Positions 28,384-39,475 of a stretch of DNA of 64,000 nt are shown piece after piece. Both the position numbers and the translations under genes were made by a program. The notes under the pieces were generated by a model that saw only the letters and a list, made by a program, of their open reading frames with translations, was not told where the DNA came from and did no database searches. The stretch's first letter is position 1. Every line of letters begins with the position of its first letter. The stretch is from Staphylococcus pseudintermedius (GTDB taxonomy: Bacteria; Bacillota; Bacilli; Staphylococcales; Staphylococcaceae): the NCBI RefSeq assembly GCF_001792775.2, contig NZ_MLGE02000009.1:24056-88055 (forward strand), given 5' to 3'.

Positions 28384-28430
28384 AACAACGACTTTGAAAC
28401 AAGTTTTGTGTTTGCTTCAAAGTCGTTGTT
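28384..28430 (-). terminator. terminator of ugtP-ltaA
   Basis: A perfect 15-bp inverted repeat (AACAACGACTTTGAA at 28384 and its complement ending at 28430) lies eight bases after the ltaA stop. It is symmetrical. Confidence 0.85.
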
Positions 28431-28437
28431 AATATTT

Positions 28438-29622
28438 TTAATATGTCCGTCGTTGTTTGACGAAATAAACGCCATAAAACAGAGCTAAGAAAAAGATAAG
28501 GAGTGCCGCAAAATAAAATGTAAAAATAGGGCTGCCCATAAATTGAGATATTGGTCCTCCGAATAATGGTCCAAGCATGGCACCAAAACCTTGGATACTA
28601 TTGATCACACCCCAAGTTTCTTCTTGTTCACTCGGATGAATGAATTGTGCCATAAATGTATTCCATGTCGGTAAAAGTAAACCGTACAGTAAGCCGATAA
28701 ATAATGCGATAATCCAAACAATGACAATTTGCTGAATCAATGTTAATGCGAAAATTGCCAAGCCATAAATGATAAAACCCGCGAAAATTACACTATACAT
28801 AAAACGTGTAGAATAGGCATCGATCATTTTAGATAAAAACAGCATCGAAATCGTACAACCGATACCGCCAATGACAATCGCTACCGTATATTCAACGGTA
28901 CTTACACCAACGATATCCACGGCATATTGAGGCAAGACAGGAATGAGTGCGCTAATCGCAATCCCTTGCAGTAAAATTCCTGGAAAGAGCACAAGGTGAC
29001 GCTGTGATACACTCACAATTTGTTTGAGCTGTTGTTTCACATTTTTCGTATTATAATCTGTTAACTTCACTTTAACAAAATAATAAAGCACAAAAGCAAT
29101 CGCTACACAAAGGGCCATCAAAAAGTTAAAATGTGTCGGATGAGCTTTGAAAATTAAGTTCATTCCAATCATACCGGCTAACATCCCTGCAAGCCATGCA
29201 AAATAAACGTAACCCATCTGAGTACCACGTATTCTTTCATCTACACTAGCGAGCATGATAACCCATATTGGACAGACGGCAACACCGAGCATGACAGCAC
29301 TTAAAATAAGCGTCACCGGCGAGGTCGGCATCCAAATAATTAAAAAGAGACTCACTAAAGCGAGAAAAAAGCCTGAAGTGAGTACAACTTTAGCGCCAAA
29401 ACGTTTCAACACAAAGCCAACGAAAAAGTTTGTTATTGAGTCAGCGATAAAATGTATGGAAATTGCAATTGAAGTAATACTAACAGCAATGGTTGTTGCG
29501 GTTGGTAATAAAGGTAAATAACTTAATACATACATTCCTCTTGCAAATTCCATCAGAAATAAAATGACTAATAGGATATAGAAATTCCGCATAGCTATCT
29601 TATTTGACGAGTAGTTTTGCAT
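28438..29622 (-). CDS. ltaA: LtaA, diglucosyl-diacylglycerol flippase (MFS)
   Basis: A 394-residue major facilitator protein with 12 hydrophobic helices. In S. aureus LtaA moves the glycolipid anchor of lipoteichoic acid across the membrane. Matching features are [16 protein letters not shown] near the N-terminus, [13 protein letters not shown] and [15 protein letters not shown]. The ATG at 29622 follows AAAGGTG and overlaps the end of ugtP by 23 bp, the conserved ugtP-ltaA arrangement. Confidence 0.93.
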   Translation of the reverse strand: MQNYSSNKIAMRNFYILLVILFLMEFARGMYVLSYLPLLPTATTIAVSITSIAISIHFIADSITNFFVGFVLKRFGAKVVLTSGFFLALVSLFLIIWMPTSPVTLILSAVMLGVAVCPIWVIMLASVDERIRGTQMGYVYFAWLAGMLAGMIGMNLIFKAHPTHFNFLMALCVAIAFVLYYFVKVKLTDYNTKNVKQQLKQIVSVSQRHLVLFPGILLQGIAISALIPVLPQYAVDIVGVSTVEYTVAIVIGGIGCTISMLFLSKMIDAYSTRFMYSVIFAGFIIYGLAIFALTLIQQIVIVWIIALFIGLLYGLLLPTWNTFMAQFIHPSEQEETWGVINSIQGFGAMLGPLFGGPISQFMGSPIFTFYFAALLIFFLALFYGVYFVKQRRTY

Positions 29623-30775
29623 ATAAAGGCACCTTTCCATATACAGTTTCGAATGTTGAAGCATTGTAAAGTAAGTCTAACAAGTCTTGGCATAAACGTT
29701 TCGTCGCATGTGGTTGACGGGCTTCACTCATATTGTGTATCATTTGGTCAATTTCGTTTGAGTGACGTGTTAAATGCGTTACAATATCAATCGCCTCTGT
29801 CGGTGTGTTCGCAATTTTCCCGAAGCCTTTTTGTTCAAAATAGAGCGCGTTTTCTAGTTCTTGACCTGGCGCGGGATTCAAGAAAATCATTGGTATTTTT
29901 CGGATTAATGCTTCTGAAATGGTAATGCCACCCGGTTTCGTAATCATTAAATGACTTGCCGCCATCCATTCATTCATATGGGTCGTATAACCTAAAATAA
30001 GCACGTTAGGATTGTCTTTAAACGAAGCAGACAATTGACGTTTCAGTTCTTTGCTATGACCGCATATCATGACGACTTGGGCATTCTGACTTTCATCAAG
30101 GATACGTTGAATCATTTCGTCAAATCCTTTAGACACACCAAACGCACCTGCCGACATTAAAATGGTTTGCGCTTCGGGGTCAAGGTGATGTTGACGTAAC
30201 CAAGCTACACGATCAATCGGTTCTTCAAATTTTTCAGAAATAGGGATACCTGTTACTTTAATACGATCACTTGGAATGCCCACCGCTTCAAATTCTTGCT
30301 TCAAATCATGAGTGGCTAAATAATAGCGCTCAGAATTCGGTGTAATCCAGTTTTTGTGCATACGATAATCTGTCATGACCGTCGCAATCGGAATGTTCAT
30401 ATTAAACTGCTCGGTTAATACAGACATGACTGGTGTCGGGAAAGTTACCAAAATCAAATCTGGCTTTTCTTTTAATAGTAAGTTGAGTAATTTATTTAAA
30501 CCGTAATATTTATAGAAGCACTTATCTAATTGGTCAGGGCGACTATAATAAAATGCTTTATACATACGGCGGAAATACTTAAAGCTATTGATGTACCACT
30601 TTTTAGTAATCGTTGTCATAATCGGATGTGCTTCTAAAAACAAATCACGTTGTATGACTGTCAGATTGTCAAGATTCATTTGATTCAACTGTTCAACAAT
30701 ACTGTTCGTCACTTGAATATGGCCATTGCCGAATGAACCGGTGATAATCAATATTTTTTTCTTTTCAGTGATCAT
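29600..30775 (-). CDS. ugtP: UgtP/YpfP processive diacylglycerol beta-glucosyltransferase
   Basis: A 391-residue GT28 glycosyltransferase that adds two glucoses from UDP-glucose to diacylglycerol, giving the lipoteichoic acid anchor. The N-terminal [11 protein letters not shown] loop and the C-terminal [14 protein letters not shown]-sugar site are clear. GGAGGGTGG precedes the ATG at 30775. It forms an operon with ltaA. Confidence 0.95.
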   Translation of the reverse strand: MITEKKKILIITGSFGNGHIQVTNSIVEQLNQMNLDNLTVIQRDLFLEAHPIMTTITKKWYINSFKYFRRMYKAFYYSRPDQLDKCFYKYYGLNKLLNLLLKEKPDLILVTFPTPVMSVLTEQFNMNIPIATVMTDYRMHKNWITPNSERYYLATHDLKQEFEAVGIPSDRIKVTGIPISEKFEEPIDRVAWLRQHHLDPEAQTILMSAGAFGVSKGFDEMIQRILDESQNAQVVMICGHSKELKRQLSASFKDNPNVLILGYTTHMNEWMAASHLMITKPGGITISEALIRKIPMIFLNPAPGQELENALYFEQKGFGKIANTPTEAIDIVTHLTRHSNEIDQMIHNMSEARQPHATKRLCQDLLDLLYNASTFETVYGKVPLYAKLLVK

Positions 30776-31084
30776 GAAAGCCACCCTCCGAGATATTGAG
30801 ACTTTAACTGGTTCTATGCTAGTGTACCGCAATTTGTACGTCTTGTGAAAAGTTAATGGCATTTCTTACAAAACGATAACAATGTTAAAATCATTTTAAC
30901 TGTACACCTCGTTGTAAAAGATGAGAAAATGTGTATATGCTACCCATATTTTACGGTAAATTCATTATATTATCTTAATATACTCCATAGATAGGCACAA
31001 TAGTGATTTACATATTTCAGTCTTAAGATGTAAGAAAGAATAAAATAATATTTAAATCAATATACCCGTATATTAAAATTTCAA

Positions 31085-31140
31085 TCGTATTTGACTGATA
31101 AAAAGCAGTTGGAGTTGGGATATAGAAAAATTTTAACCTC
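31085..31140 (-). repeat. degenerate copy of a dispersed intergenic repeat
   Basis: Reverse-strand sequence reading FFYIPTPTAF and the DNA core GATATAGAAAAATTTT resemble the two better copies at 31265-31385 and 39360-39475. It is an inverted partner of the former within the same gap. Confidence 0.45.
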
Positions 31141-31264
31141 AATCCATTAATAGATTTGTGATGTATGAATGATTTTAAATATTTAGGAAAATGAGGATGA
31201 AGAGGAGATGAAAAATTGATGCTATTGTTTTTTGATTTCATAAAACTTCCTATCATGGTGTTTC

Positions 31265-31385
31265 CTGTAAAAACGCGAAGCCATGAAGATAATCAAAAAC
31301 CACAAAGCTATAGGGAAGGCAAGTTTGACAAAAATATTTGCAGCAATGGCATCAAAAATTTTCTATGTTCCAACTCCATTCCTAA
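31265..31385 (+). repeat. dispersed intergenic repeat with a small reading frame
   Basis: About 110 bp here aligns with the reverse complement of 39360-39475 at roughly three bases in four, including an identical CATCAAAAATTTTCTAT core. Both copies encode the start of a short peptide (MK-IK...ASKIFY...PFL). The murE reading frame is open through it, but the murE start is downstream. The rest of the 30776-31444 gap holds the ugtP promoter region and nothing else I recognise. Confidence 0.6.
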
Positions 31386-31444
31386 TAGGATTTCAAGCAA
31401 AAAAGTGTATAATAAATGAGTGTATATATAAAGGAGAGATGTCT

Positions 31445-32929
31445 GTGAATGCACAACAATTATTTGATCATATTTTAATTAAACAGGTCATAGGACGTTT
31501 AGATATTGAAGTGAATGATATTACGACAGATTCGCGTCAAGCAAAGGCTGGCAGTATCTTTGTCGCATCAAAAGGCTATACCGTCGATAGTCATCGTTTT
31601 GCGCAAGACGTCGTAGAACAAGGATGTCAGATTGTTGTTGTGAATCGTGCGCTTGAATTACAAGGTGACGTCACACAAGTGATAGTACCAGATACATTAC
31701 GTGTCGCGAGTCACTTAGTGCATCATTTGTATGGGTTTCCAAGCAAGCAGCTGACGACGATTGGTGTCACAGGGACAAATGGTAAGACATCGATTGCGAC
31801 GATGATTCATCACATTTATCGAAAGTTAGGCAAAGGTAGTGCGTATTTAGGTACGAATGGCTTTCAAATTAACGAAACAGTGACAAAAGGTGTGAACACA
31901 ACACCAGAAACCGTTGTCTTAACGAAGAAGATTCATGAAGCGGTAGAAGCAGGGGCTGAAGCGATGACATTAGAAGTGTCCTCGCATGGACTTAGTTTAG
32001 GTCGCTTGAGTGGCGTTGAATTTGATGTTGCGATATTTTCAAATTTAACACAAGATCATCTCGATTTTCATGGCACAATGGAGGCGTACGGTCATGCGAA
32101 ATCGTTGCTATTTAGTCAACTCGGTCAAGATTTGAGTCGTGATAAATACGTCATTATTAACGCAGATGACCCATTTTCTACTTATTTAAAATCAGTTACG
32201 CCATACGAAAGCTTAACATATGGCATTGAACAAGAGGCGCAGTTTATGGCAACCAATATTCATGAATCTTTACAAGGCGTGACGTTTGATTTTGTAACAC
32301 CTTTTGGTACATATCCAGTGCGTTCGCCGTACATCGGTCGTTTCAACATTGCGAACTTAATGGCAGCAATGTTAGGTGTATGGGTGAAAGGTGCACCACT
32401 AGAAACGGTCACAAAAGTCGTCGCTGATTTAGAACCAGTAGAAGGGCGTTTAGAAGTACTCGATCCATCATTGCCAATCGATTTAATTATTGATTATGCG
32501 CATACAGCAGATGGTATGGCGAAATTGATTGATGCAGTCGAGCCGTTCGTTAAGCAAAAACTTATTTTCCTAGTTGGCATGGCTGGAGAACGCGATTTAA
32601 CGAAAACGCCTGAAATGGGACGTGTCGCTTCACGTGCAGATTATGTCATTTTCACACCAGATAATCCAGCAAATGATGATCCGAAAATGTTAACGGCTGA
32701 ACTTGCGAAAGGCGCGACACATGATCGTTATGTGGAGTTTACAGACCGTGCAGAAGGTATTCGCCATGCGATAGAAGTGGCAGAACCAGGGGATACTGTT
32801 GTACTTGCATCTAAAGGACGTGAACCGTATCAAATTATGCCAGGTCACGTCAAAGTGCCTCATCGTGATGATTTAATCGGGTTAGAAGCGGCGTATCAAA
32901 AATTCGGTGGAGGTCCAAATGAAAATTAG
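31445..32929 (+). CDS. murE: MurE, UDP-MurNAc-tripeptide synthetase (L-lysine adding)
   Basis: A 494-residue Mur ligase that adds the third stem-peptide residue in the cytoplasm. The P-loop [13 protein letters not shown] is followed by [13 protein letters not shown] and the DNPAND motif typical of lysine-specific enzymes (DAP enzymes have DNPR). The frame is open far upstream, but AAGGAG at 31431 favours GTG 31445, which gives the usual 494 residues; ATG 31439 is only two bases from that site. The gene heads murE-yueH-prfC. Confidence 0.95.
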   Translation: MNAQQLFDHILIKQVIGRLDIEVNDITTDSRQAKAGSIFVASKGYTVDSHRFAQDVVEQGCQIVVVNRALELQGDVTQVIVPDTLRVASHLVHHLYGFPSKQLTTIGVTGTNGKTSIATMIHHIYRKLGKGSAYLGTNGFQINETVTKGVNTTPETVVLTKKIHEAVEAGAEAMTLEVSSHGLSLGRLSGVEFDVAIFSNLTQDHLDFHGTMEAYGHAKSLLFSQLGQDLSRDKYVIINADDPFSTYLKSVTPYESLTYGIEQEAQFMATNIHESLQGVTFDFVTPFGTYPVRSPYIGRFNIANLMAAMLGVWVKGAPLETVTKVVADLEPVEGRLEVLDPSLPIDLIIDYAHTADGMAKLIDAVEPFVKQKLIFLVGMAGERDLTKTPEMGRVASRADYVIFTPDNPANDDPKMLTAELAKGATHDRYVEFTDRAEGIRHAIEVAEPGDTVVLASKGREPYQIMPGHVKVPHRDDLIGLEAAYQKFGGGPNEN

Positions 32930-33158
32930 GGAAAGTCATAGTGAAAATTATTCAGCTAAGGTTTGGTTATATCACAATCAAAAAGAACATTATATTGTCG
33001 TATCGATTCCAGATTTATACTGGTCGATTCAAATAGAAGATACACTATATGGTGAAGAACTAACAGAACATTTATTTGTGCATTTATTTAATGTGATAAA
33101 TGAGGAAGAAGCGCAAATTTTAGCATTACGTATCACAAGATGGTTACAAGAAGTTTGA
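32919..33158 (+). CDS. YueH family protein
   Basis: A 79-residue cytoplasmic protein of the YueH family, of unknown function, conserved between murE and prfC in staphylococci. GGTGGAGG at 32906 sets the ATG at 32919, which overlaps the murE end by 11 bp. It is rich in aromatic residues ([15 protein letters not shown]). Confidence 0.78.
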   Translation: MKIRESHSENYSAKVWLYHNQKEHYIVVSIPDLYWSIQIEDTLYGEELTEHLFVHLFNVINEEEAQILALRITRWLQEV

Positions 33159-33178
33159 TGAATTAAAGGAGACGTACA

Positions 33179-34741
33179 ATGAGTATTAAAAAAGAAGTAG
33201 AATCACGCAAGACGTTTGCGATTATTTCTCACCCTGATGCGGGGAAAACGACATTAACTGAAAAATTGCTGTACTTTAGTGGTGCGATTCGTGAAGCAGG
33301 GACAGTCAAAGGGAAGAAAACAGGTAAATTTGCGACAAGTGACTGGATGAAAGTTGAACAAGAACGTGGGATTTCAGTTACAAGTTCTGTCATGCAGTTT
33401 GATTACGATGATTTTAAAATTAACATTTTAGATACGCCAGGGCATGAAGATTTCTCTGAAGATACGTACCGAACGTTAATGGCGGTCGATAGTGCGGTCA
33501 TGGTTATTGACTGTGCAAAAGGGATTGAGCCACAAACATTAAAGTTATTCAAAGTATGTAAAATGCGAGGGATTCCTATTTTTACATTTATTAACAAACT
33601 TGACCGTGTTGGAAAAGAACCGTTCGATTTGTTAGATGAAATTGAATCAACACTTGGTATCGAAACGTATCCGATGAACTGGCCAATTGGTATGGGACAA
33701 AACTTTTTCGGGATTATTGACCGAAAAGAACGTACGATTGAGCCGTTCCGTGATGAAGAAAACACTTTGCATATTAATGAAGAGTATGAATTAGAAGAGG
33801 CGCATGACATTGCGAATGATAGTATTTTTACGCAAGCGATTGAAGAGTTAATGCTTGTAGATGAAGCAGGTGAGTCATTCGATAATGATGCCTTAATGCG
33901 TGGAGATTTAACACCAGTCTTTTTCGGCTCAGCATTAGCGAATTTCGGAGTACAAAATTTCTTGAATGCTTATGTTGACCACGCACCGATGCCACATGCA
34001 CGTCAAACAGATGAAGAGGTTGAGGTGAGCCCGTTCGATACAGATTTTTCAGGGTTTATCTTTAAAATCCAAGCGAACATGGACCCGAAACACCGCGACC
34101 GTATTGCCTTTATGCGTGTTGTCAGCGGTGCGTTCGAGCGTGGTATGGACGTGACATTACAACGAACAGGTAAAAAACAGAAAATCACACGTTCAACAAG
34201 TTTTATGGCCGATGACAAATCGACAGTGAATCATGCTGTAGCGGGTGACATTATCGGTTTATATGATACAGGAAATTACCAAATTGGGGATACACTTGTT
34301 GCAGGTAACCAGAAGTTCCATTTCAAGGCATTGCCTCAGTTTACACCTGAAATTTTCATGAAAGTATCGCCGAAAAACGTCATGAAACAGAAGCACTTCC
34401 ATAAAGGGATTGAACAGCTCGTGCAAGAAGGGGCGATTCAATACTATAAATCACCACATACGAACCAAATCATTTTAGGTGCAGTAGGACAACTCCAATT
34501 TGAAGTGTTCGAACATCGCATGAACAATGAATATAATGTCGATGTTGTGATGGAACCTGTCGGCAAAAAAATCGCGCGTTGGATTGAAAATGAAGAAGAC
34601 GTGCAAGATAAGATGAGTACGAGTCGTTCAATTTTAGTAAATGACCGCTATGATAATAAAGTCTTTTTATTTGAAAATGATTTTGCGACACGTTGGTTTG
34701 AAGAAAAATTCCCAGAAATTAAACTGTATAGCTTGCTATAA
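33179..34741 (+). CDS. prfC: peptide chain release factor 3
   Basis: A 520-residue translational GTPase that recycles RF1 and RF2 after termination. The GTPase motifs [21 protein letters not shown] and NKLDR are present, followed by the RF3-type domains. A GGAGACG-type ribosome site precedes the ATG. It ends the murE-yueH-prfC cluster and has a strong hairpin behind it. Confidence 0.96.
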   Translation: MSIKKEVESRKTFAIISHPDAGKTTLTEKLLYFSGAIREAGTVKGKKTGKFATSDWMKVEQERGISVTSSVMQFDYDDFKINILDTPGHEDFSEDTYRTLMAVDSAVMVIDCAKGIEPQTLKLFKVCKMRGIPIFTFINKLDRVGKEPFDLLDEIESTLGIETYPMNWPIGMGQNFFGIIDRKERTIEPFRDEENTLHINEEYELEEAHDIANDSIFTQAIEELMLVDEAGESFDNDALMRGDLTPVFFGSALANFGVQNFLNAYVDHAPMPHARQTDEEVEVSPFDTDFSGFIFKIQANMDPKHRDRIAFMRVVSGAFERGMDVTLQRTGKKQKITRSTSFMADDKSTVNHAVAGDIIGLYDTGNYQIGDTLVAGNQKFHFKALPQFTPEIFMKVSPKNVMKQKHFHKGIEQLVQEGAIQYYKSPHTNQIILGAVGQLQFEVFEHRMNNEYNVDVVMEPVGKKIARWIENEEDVQDKMSTSRSILVNDRYDNKVFLFENDFATRWFEEKFPEIKLYSLL

Positions 34742-34769
34742 TGTGTTGATATACACATGATAGTGAATA

Positions 34770-34828
34770 AACAATGAACAAAGCAGACGATGTGTTGGAT
34801 AGAGGCACAGTCTGCTTTGTTCATTGTT
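34770..34828 (+). terminator. hairpin terminator after prfC
   Basis: A perfect 19-bp inverted repeat (34770-34788 and 34810-34828, beginning AACAATGAAC) surrounds a 21-base loop. The T run after it is poor, but the stem is very stable. Confidence 0.75.
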
Positions 34829-34965
34829 GAAGATGTCCTGTAAACAATAAAAGATGAGATGCGTTGGTTATGAATATTTTTTAATTTCAAGATAATAGGC
34901 TGTTATTTTCATAAAAAATTGGGTATAATGTTAACATCATAATTAAATACCTGTGACTGACTATT

Positions 34966-35110
34966 GTCAGAGGGGAGTAACTTGATTAGCGTAACAAACG
35001 TTAATAACGCTTTGTCGTCATTACGAAGAAACTGAATTTCTTCCGGTGAAGCGGGCATGATAAAATTGCTAAGTGAGACCTTTGCTATTGATTTAGCATG
35101 GGTCTCTTTA
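34966..35110 (+). ncRNA. yybP-ykoY manganese riboswitch
   Basis: The 5' leader of the TerC gene carries the element's two conserved segments: AGGGGAGTAAC at 34970 and GTGAGACCTTTGC at 35074. Variable stems lie between them. The 3' part forms a terminator-like hairpin (GAGACC...GGTCTC with TGCT...AGCA inside, 35075-35106) followed by TTTAATT, overlapping the conserved segment so that ligand binding could prevent it forming. A TATAAT at 34924 is a plausible -10. Family members sense Mn2+ and often control TerC/YkoY-type exporters, as here. Confidence 0.75.
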
Positions 35111-35209
35111 ATTATGTCTTTCACTGAGCGTGGGTGTTCACGCGAAACAATGAAATGATACGGGGCGAGCACATGCGCCCATATAAAAAATTGAAGGAGT
35201 GATCTGTTA

Positions 35210-36013
35210 ATGGATCCGAGTTTGTTATTATCTTATGGATGGGTCATATTAGTACTTGTATTTTTAGAAGGACTATTGGCTGCAGATAATGCAATTGTTA
35301 TGGCTGTGATGGTGAAACATTTACCACCAGAACAACGTAAAAAAGCACTATTTTATGGTTTGTTAGGCGCATTTGTTTTCCGTTTTATCGCATTATTCTT
35401 AATTAGTATTTTAGCGAATTTCTGGTGGATTCAAGCGATCGGTGCGGCATATCTCATATATATGTCAGCGAAAAACTTATATGACTTTTTCAAACATAAA
35501 GGTGGAGAACACGAACAACCTGACAACGATGATCATCATTATGACGAGTCAGGTGTTGAGAAAAAAGTGAGTGCGAAAGAATTTTGGGGCACTGTCCTCA
35601 AAGTTGAAGTTGCAGATATTGCTTTTGCGATTGACTCTATGTTAGCAGCATTAGCGATTGCTGTAACATTACCGACGATCGGTGTGCATTTCGGTGGTAT
35701 GGATGCAGGTCAATTCGCGGTGATGTTTATCGGTGGTCTTATCGGTGTCATTTTAATGCGTTTTGCTGCAACATTCTTTGTAGGGCTACTGAACAAGTAT
35801 CCTGGTCTTGAAGGTGCTGCCTTTGCGATTGTTGGATGGGTCGGAATCAAACTTGTCGTACTCGTCTTAGCACATGAAGATATCGGTATGATCCCACATG
35901 ATTTTCCACATTCTACATTGTGGCAAATCATTTTCTGGACAGTCATGATTGGACTTGTACTGATCGGTTGGTTTACATCAGTGGTGCGTAATAAAAAACA
36001 TGATGCATCTTAA
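35210..36013 (+). CDS. TerC family integral membrane protein (YkoY-like)
   Basis: A 267-residue membrane protein with about seven helices. The TerC signature acidic segments are LAADNAIVMAVMVKHLP in helix 2 and EVADIAFAIDSMLAALAI in a central helix, and a histidine- and aspartate-rich cytoplasmic loop lies between (DNDDHHYDE). Family members are implicated in Mn2+ efflux or metalation of exported proteins, and the riboswitch directly upstream supports a manganese role. Ribosome site GAAGGAG; single gene. Confidence 0.9.
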   Translation: MDPSLLLSYGWVILVLVFLEGLLAADNAIVMAVMVKHLPPEQRKKALFYGLLGAFVFRFIALFLISILANFWWIQAIGAAYLIYMSAKNLYDFFKHKGGEHEQPDNDDHHYDESGVEKKVSAKEFWGTVLKVEVADIAFAIDSMLAALAIAVTLPTIGVHFGGMDAGQFAVMFIGGLIGVILMRFAATFFVGLLNKYPGLEGAAFAIVGWVGIKLVVLVLAHEDIGMIPHDFPHSTLWQIIFWTVMIGLVLIGWFTSVVRNKKHDAS

Positions 36014-36040
36014 TGAAAGCTGAATAAGGGCGTTTGACTT

Positions 36041-36073
36041 AGGCTGGGATATTACGTTATCCTGGCCTTTCTT
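36041..36073 (+). terminator. terminator of the TerC gene
   Basis: AGGCTGGGATA pairs with TATCCTGGCCT using G-U pairs and is followed by TTCTTT. Confidence 0.7.
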
Positions 36074-36323
36074 TATGTTTTAATGTATTAAAGTAAAAGC
36101 AATATCAGTGGTCAAACAGGGGATAGCTGCTTTGTTGTTGAATGGTGTAAAGTGAAACATGTATTTAAGATTCAATAAAAATAAATATTGTCAGCATGCG
36201 ATGTATCGTAGAAAATACAACTTAAAACCATTCAAAAAGTTTGTGATATATAAGTAAAGATTACAGAAATTTAAGTAGCGATATGTCATAATAGATAAAA
36301 GAGATACATAAGGAGGGCGTGCA

Positions 36324-37976
36324 ATGGAACGAGATCAAAAACATGTGATTCCAAGGCAACATTATAAGCGCAAACGTCGCGAATATTTCCATAATGAAGA
36401 GCGTGAGGAAAGACTCAAAGCTGAAGAAAAAGAAAACGCGCTCAAAGCTGAAAAGGAAAAAAAGCAAGCGAAAAATAATGAAGAACGTGTCAAAGATAAT
36501 CTACGTAAAGCACGTATTGAAAAATTAACGCATGACGATGGGGATAAAAATCAACAACCATCTGAAATAACAGCCGAACAAAAATCCGAAAGTGCACGAC
36601 CACTTGAAGAGACATCATCAGTGACTATCAATGGCAGTGAAGCGAAAGAACCGGCGCGTACAGGTGCAGTAGCCGAAACAACGCATCAGTTAAACAAGTC
36701 GCCACATGAGACATCAGAGGCAACCGCAAAGACTGAAGATGAACAAGGCCATACTGAAGACAATCACCAAACAGAAGCGTCGAAACATCAATATACAACT
36801 AAACGTGACTGGACTGAAAAAGTCACACAATTCATCTCTAGAGAATGGGCAAAAATTTTAATCGTGCTCGCAGCCATTTTAGTATTGTTGTTATTGTTTG
36901 CTATTTTTAATAACGTCAATAAAAGCGACAATGCGAATATGAAACAAGCACTTGAAACGCAACAGAAAGAGAAGGGAACGAATAAAAAAGTCACACAAAC
37001 GATGGCAAATGCGAATACAGCTGTAAAATCTGTCGTTTCGATTGAAAATAATAGTCAGCCTACACCGGATGCAGTTCAAGATTCAGATGCTCAGGCACAA
37101 GTTGAAAAAGAAAGTGGATCGGGTGTCGTCTACAAAAAAGTAGGCGACACTCTTTACATACTGACAAATGCGCATGTCGTTGGAGATCGTAAAGAACATG
37201 AACTCACTTTTGGTAATAAGCAAACCGCTAAGGCTAAAGTGATTGGTAAGTATAAAATGGCTGATATTGCTGTGATGACGATGAGAGCCCCTAAAGGCGA
37301 TACATTAAAACCGCTTAAACACGGAGATTCTAGTGCAGTTGTATTAGGAGAACCGGTTTTAGTTGTGGGCAATCCGTTAAGTCTTGACTTCCAAAATACA
37401 GTCGGTGAAGGTATTGTATCAGGATTAAATCGTGATGTTCCAGTAGACCTCAATCAAGACGATAAATATGATACATTACTCAGTACGTTCCAAGTTGATG
37501 CACCGATTAATCCAGGTGACTCAGGAGGCGCGGTAGTCGATCAAGAAGGCCATTTAATTGGTATCGCATCATTAAAAATTAACATGCCAAGTGTTCAAAA
37601 TATGGGATTTGCCATTCCGATTAACTCAGCGTTAGCCATTGCGCAAAAAATCGAAAAAGAAGGTGACATTCAACAACCGAAGACGGATATTGATATACAT
37701 AACGTGGTGGATGTTGATAAAGCGACACGTGATGACTATAAAATTCCTCAAGATGTATCAACAGGTGTTGTCGTTCAAAAAGTGAACGAAAACAGTCCGG
37801 CCAAAAATTCTGGTTTGAAAAAAGGCGATGTCATAGTAGAATTAGATAGTAAACCTATCAAAGATAATTTGGCTTATAAACAAAAGTTAACGCAACACAT
37901 TGATCAACAAAAGCCAGTGAAGTTAAAGGTCTTACGTGAAAATGAGGTGAAAGAAATCTCATTCAAATTGAAATAA
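36324..37976 (+). CDS. htrA: HtrA/DegP-like membrane-anchored serine protease
   Basis: A 550-residue protease. Residues 1-155 are a very hydrophilic cytoplasmic region rich in E, K and Q, followed by one membrane helix near 175-193. A trypsin-like domain has the catalytic His in TNAHVV, Asp in MADIAVM and Ser in NPGDSGGAVV. A C-terminal PDZ domain (SPAKNSGLKKGDVIVEL) ends the protein. HtrA proteases degrade or refold damaged exported proteins. AGGAGGGCG precedes the ATG. ktrD follows at once and may be cotranscribed. Confidence 0.93.
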   Translation: MERDQKHVIPRQHYKRKRREYFHNEEREERLKAEEKENALKAEKEKKQAKNNEERVKDNLRKARIEKLTHDDGDKNQQPSEITAEQKSESARPLEETSSVTINGSEAKEPARTGAVAETTHQLNKSPHETSEATAKTEDEQGHTEDNHQTEASKHQYTTKRDWTEKVTQFISREWAKILIVLAAILVLLLLFAIFNNVNKSDNANMKQALETQQKEKGTNKKVTQTMANANTAVKSVVSIENNSQPTPDAVQDSDAQAQVEKESGSGVVYKKVGDTLYILTNAHVVGDRKEHELTFGNKQTAKAKVIGKYKMADIAVMTMRAPKGDTLKPLKHGDSSAVVLGEPVLVVGNPLSLDFQNTVGEGIVSGLNRDVPVDLNQDDKYDTLLSTFQVDAPINPGDSGGAVVDQEGHLIGIASLKINMPSVQNMGFAIPINSALAIAQKIEKEGDIQQPKTDIDIHNVVDVDKATRDDYKIPQDVSTGVVVQKVNENSPAKNSGLKKGDVIVELDSKPIKDNLAYKQKLTQHIDQQKPVKLKVLRENEVKEISFKLK

Positions 37977-37992
37977 CTTTGGGGTGAATGAC

Positions 37993-39351
37993 TTGTCCAT
38001 AGTCAAATTACTACTAAAAAAATCCAGCCCACAACAGGGGATTGTCTTGTATTACCTTGTCGCAATTGTCGGTGCGTTTTTGCTACTTAATCTGCCAGGT
38101 GTCCACAAACCAGGCGTAAAAGTCGCACCGATTGATACGTTGTTTGTAGCGGTATCAGGTGTCAGTGTAACAGGATTAACACCAGTCAATATTTCCGAAA
38201 CATATTCAGCATTTGGATACATTGTCTTGTTGGTCATCCTCAATATTGGTGGCATTGGTGTTATGGCTATCGGTACGCTGTTATGGGTTGTATTAGGCAA
38301 GCACATTGGCATACGTGAACGTCAACTCATTATGTTAGATAACAATAGAGAGGCGATGAGTGGGACAGTCAAACTGATTTTAGATATTGTGAGAACGATT
38401 TTAGTGATTGAATTAGTAGGTGCAACACTGCTCGCATTTTATTTTTATCAAGATATTCATGATTTAAAAGAGGCGATATTACAGGGTGTCTTCGTTTCCA
38501 TCTCTGCGACGACAAATGGGGGATTAGACATCACAGGCGACTCCTTAATTCCATACGCGAACGATTACTTTGTACAAACGATTGTGATGTTTCTTATCGT
38601 TTTGGGCTCAATTGGCTTTCCAGTATTATTAGAAATTAAAGCGTACATTAAAAATAGGATTCCAAACTTTCGATTTTCACTGTTTACTAAAGTGACAACG
38701 GTAACGTATTTATTGATTTTAATTGTTGGTATGCTCGGGATTTTATTAATCGAAGCGCATGGTGTGTTCGCAAATGAGTCATGGCACAAGACATTATTTT
38801 ATGCGATGTTTCAATCGGTGTCGACGCGAAGTGCAGGATTACAAACTTTTGATGTGTCACAGTTTTCAGATGCGACAAACCTTCTGATGGGCGGCCTCAT
38901 GTTTATTGGTTCCTCACCAAGTTCTGTAGGTGGCGGTATACGAACGACGACTTTCGCGATTATTATCCTGTTTGTCATTAACTACAAACCGAACGCTGAA
39001 AAGTCATCCATTAAAGTATTTAATCGTGAAATTCATAACCAAGATATTCAACGTTCCTTTGCGGTATTTTGTATTGCGATTGTGATGACATTTGTAGGTA
39101 CATTTATCATCATGTTAAACGAAGGGCATCATATTGATTTCATTAAGATTTATTTTGAAATTATGTCCGCATTCGGAACGTGTGGTTTATCGACGGGGAT
39201 AACTTCAGAGCTCGGCAGTGTTTCAAAAGTCGTCTTGATGATTTTAATGTTTATCGGACGTGTAGGCTTGATTTCCTTTATTATTATGATGAGTGGTAAT
39301 CGTGAGCCAGCGAAGTATCATTTTCCGAAAGAGCGCATTCAAATTGGGTAA
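37993..39351 (+). CDS. ktrD: KtrD/KtrB-type potassium channel subunit
   Basis: About 452 residues, a Ktr/Trk membrane subunit for Na+-dependent K+ uptake. Four selectivity-filter loops are visible: SGVSVTGLTPV, SATTNGGLDITG, QSVSTRSAGLQT and AFGTCGLSTGI. Partner KtrA/C subunits are encoded elsewhere. GGGGTG at 37981 favours the TTG start at 37993 over an upstream GTG. The position next to htrA matches S. aureus ktrD, not ktrB. The assignment between paralogues rests on synteny. Confidence 0.85.
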   Translation: MSIVKLLLKKSSPQQGIVLYYLVAIVGAFLLLNLPGVHKPGVKVAPIDTLFVAVSGVSVTGLTPVNISETYSAFGYIVLLVILNIGGIGVMAIGTLLWVVLGKHIGIRERQLIMLDNNREAMSGTVKLILDIVRTILVIELVGATLLAFYFYQDIHDLKEAILQGVFVSISATTNGGLDITGDSLIPYANDYFVQTIVMFLIVLGSIGFPVLLEIKAYIKNRIPNFRFSLFTKVTTVTYLLILIVGMLGILLIEAHGVFANESWHKTLFYAMFQSVSTRSAGLQTFDVSQFSDATNLLMGGLMFIGSSPSSVGGGIRTTTFAIIILFVINYKPNAEKSSIKVFNREIHNQDIQRSFAVFCIAIVMTFVGTFIIMLNEGHHIDFIKIYFEIMSAFGTCGLSTGITSELGSVSKVVLMILMFIGRVGLISFIIMMSGNREPAKYHFPKERIQIG

Positions 39352-39359
39352 TAATAGGA

Positions 39360-39475
39360 AGGGCGATGAGATATAGAAAATTTTTGATGCGATTGATGCA
39401 ATGTTCTTGTTAATCTTGCCCTCCATATGAATTGTAGTTTTGATTGCCTTCATGGATTCGCTTTCCTAGGGACTG
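39360..39475 (-). repeat. dispersed intergenic repeat, second full copy
   Basis: The reverse complement aligns with 31265-31385. It encodes a short reverse-strand frame from 39453 beginning MKAIKTTIHMEGK and containing IASIASKIFY and PFLL. The copy abuts the ktrD stop. Confidence 0.6.

Noticed and set aside
31283..31444. N-terminal extension of murE by 54 codons
   Set aside because: The frame is open but lies in a dispersed repeat without a ribosome site. AAGGAG at 31431 and the usual 494-residue length support GTG 31445.
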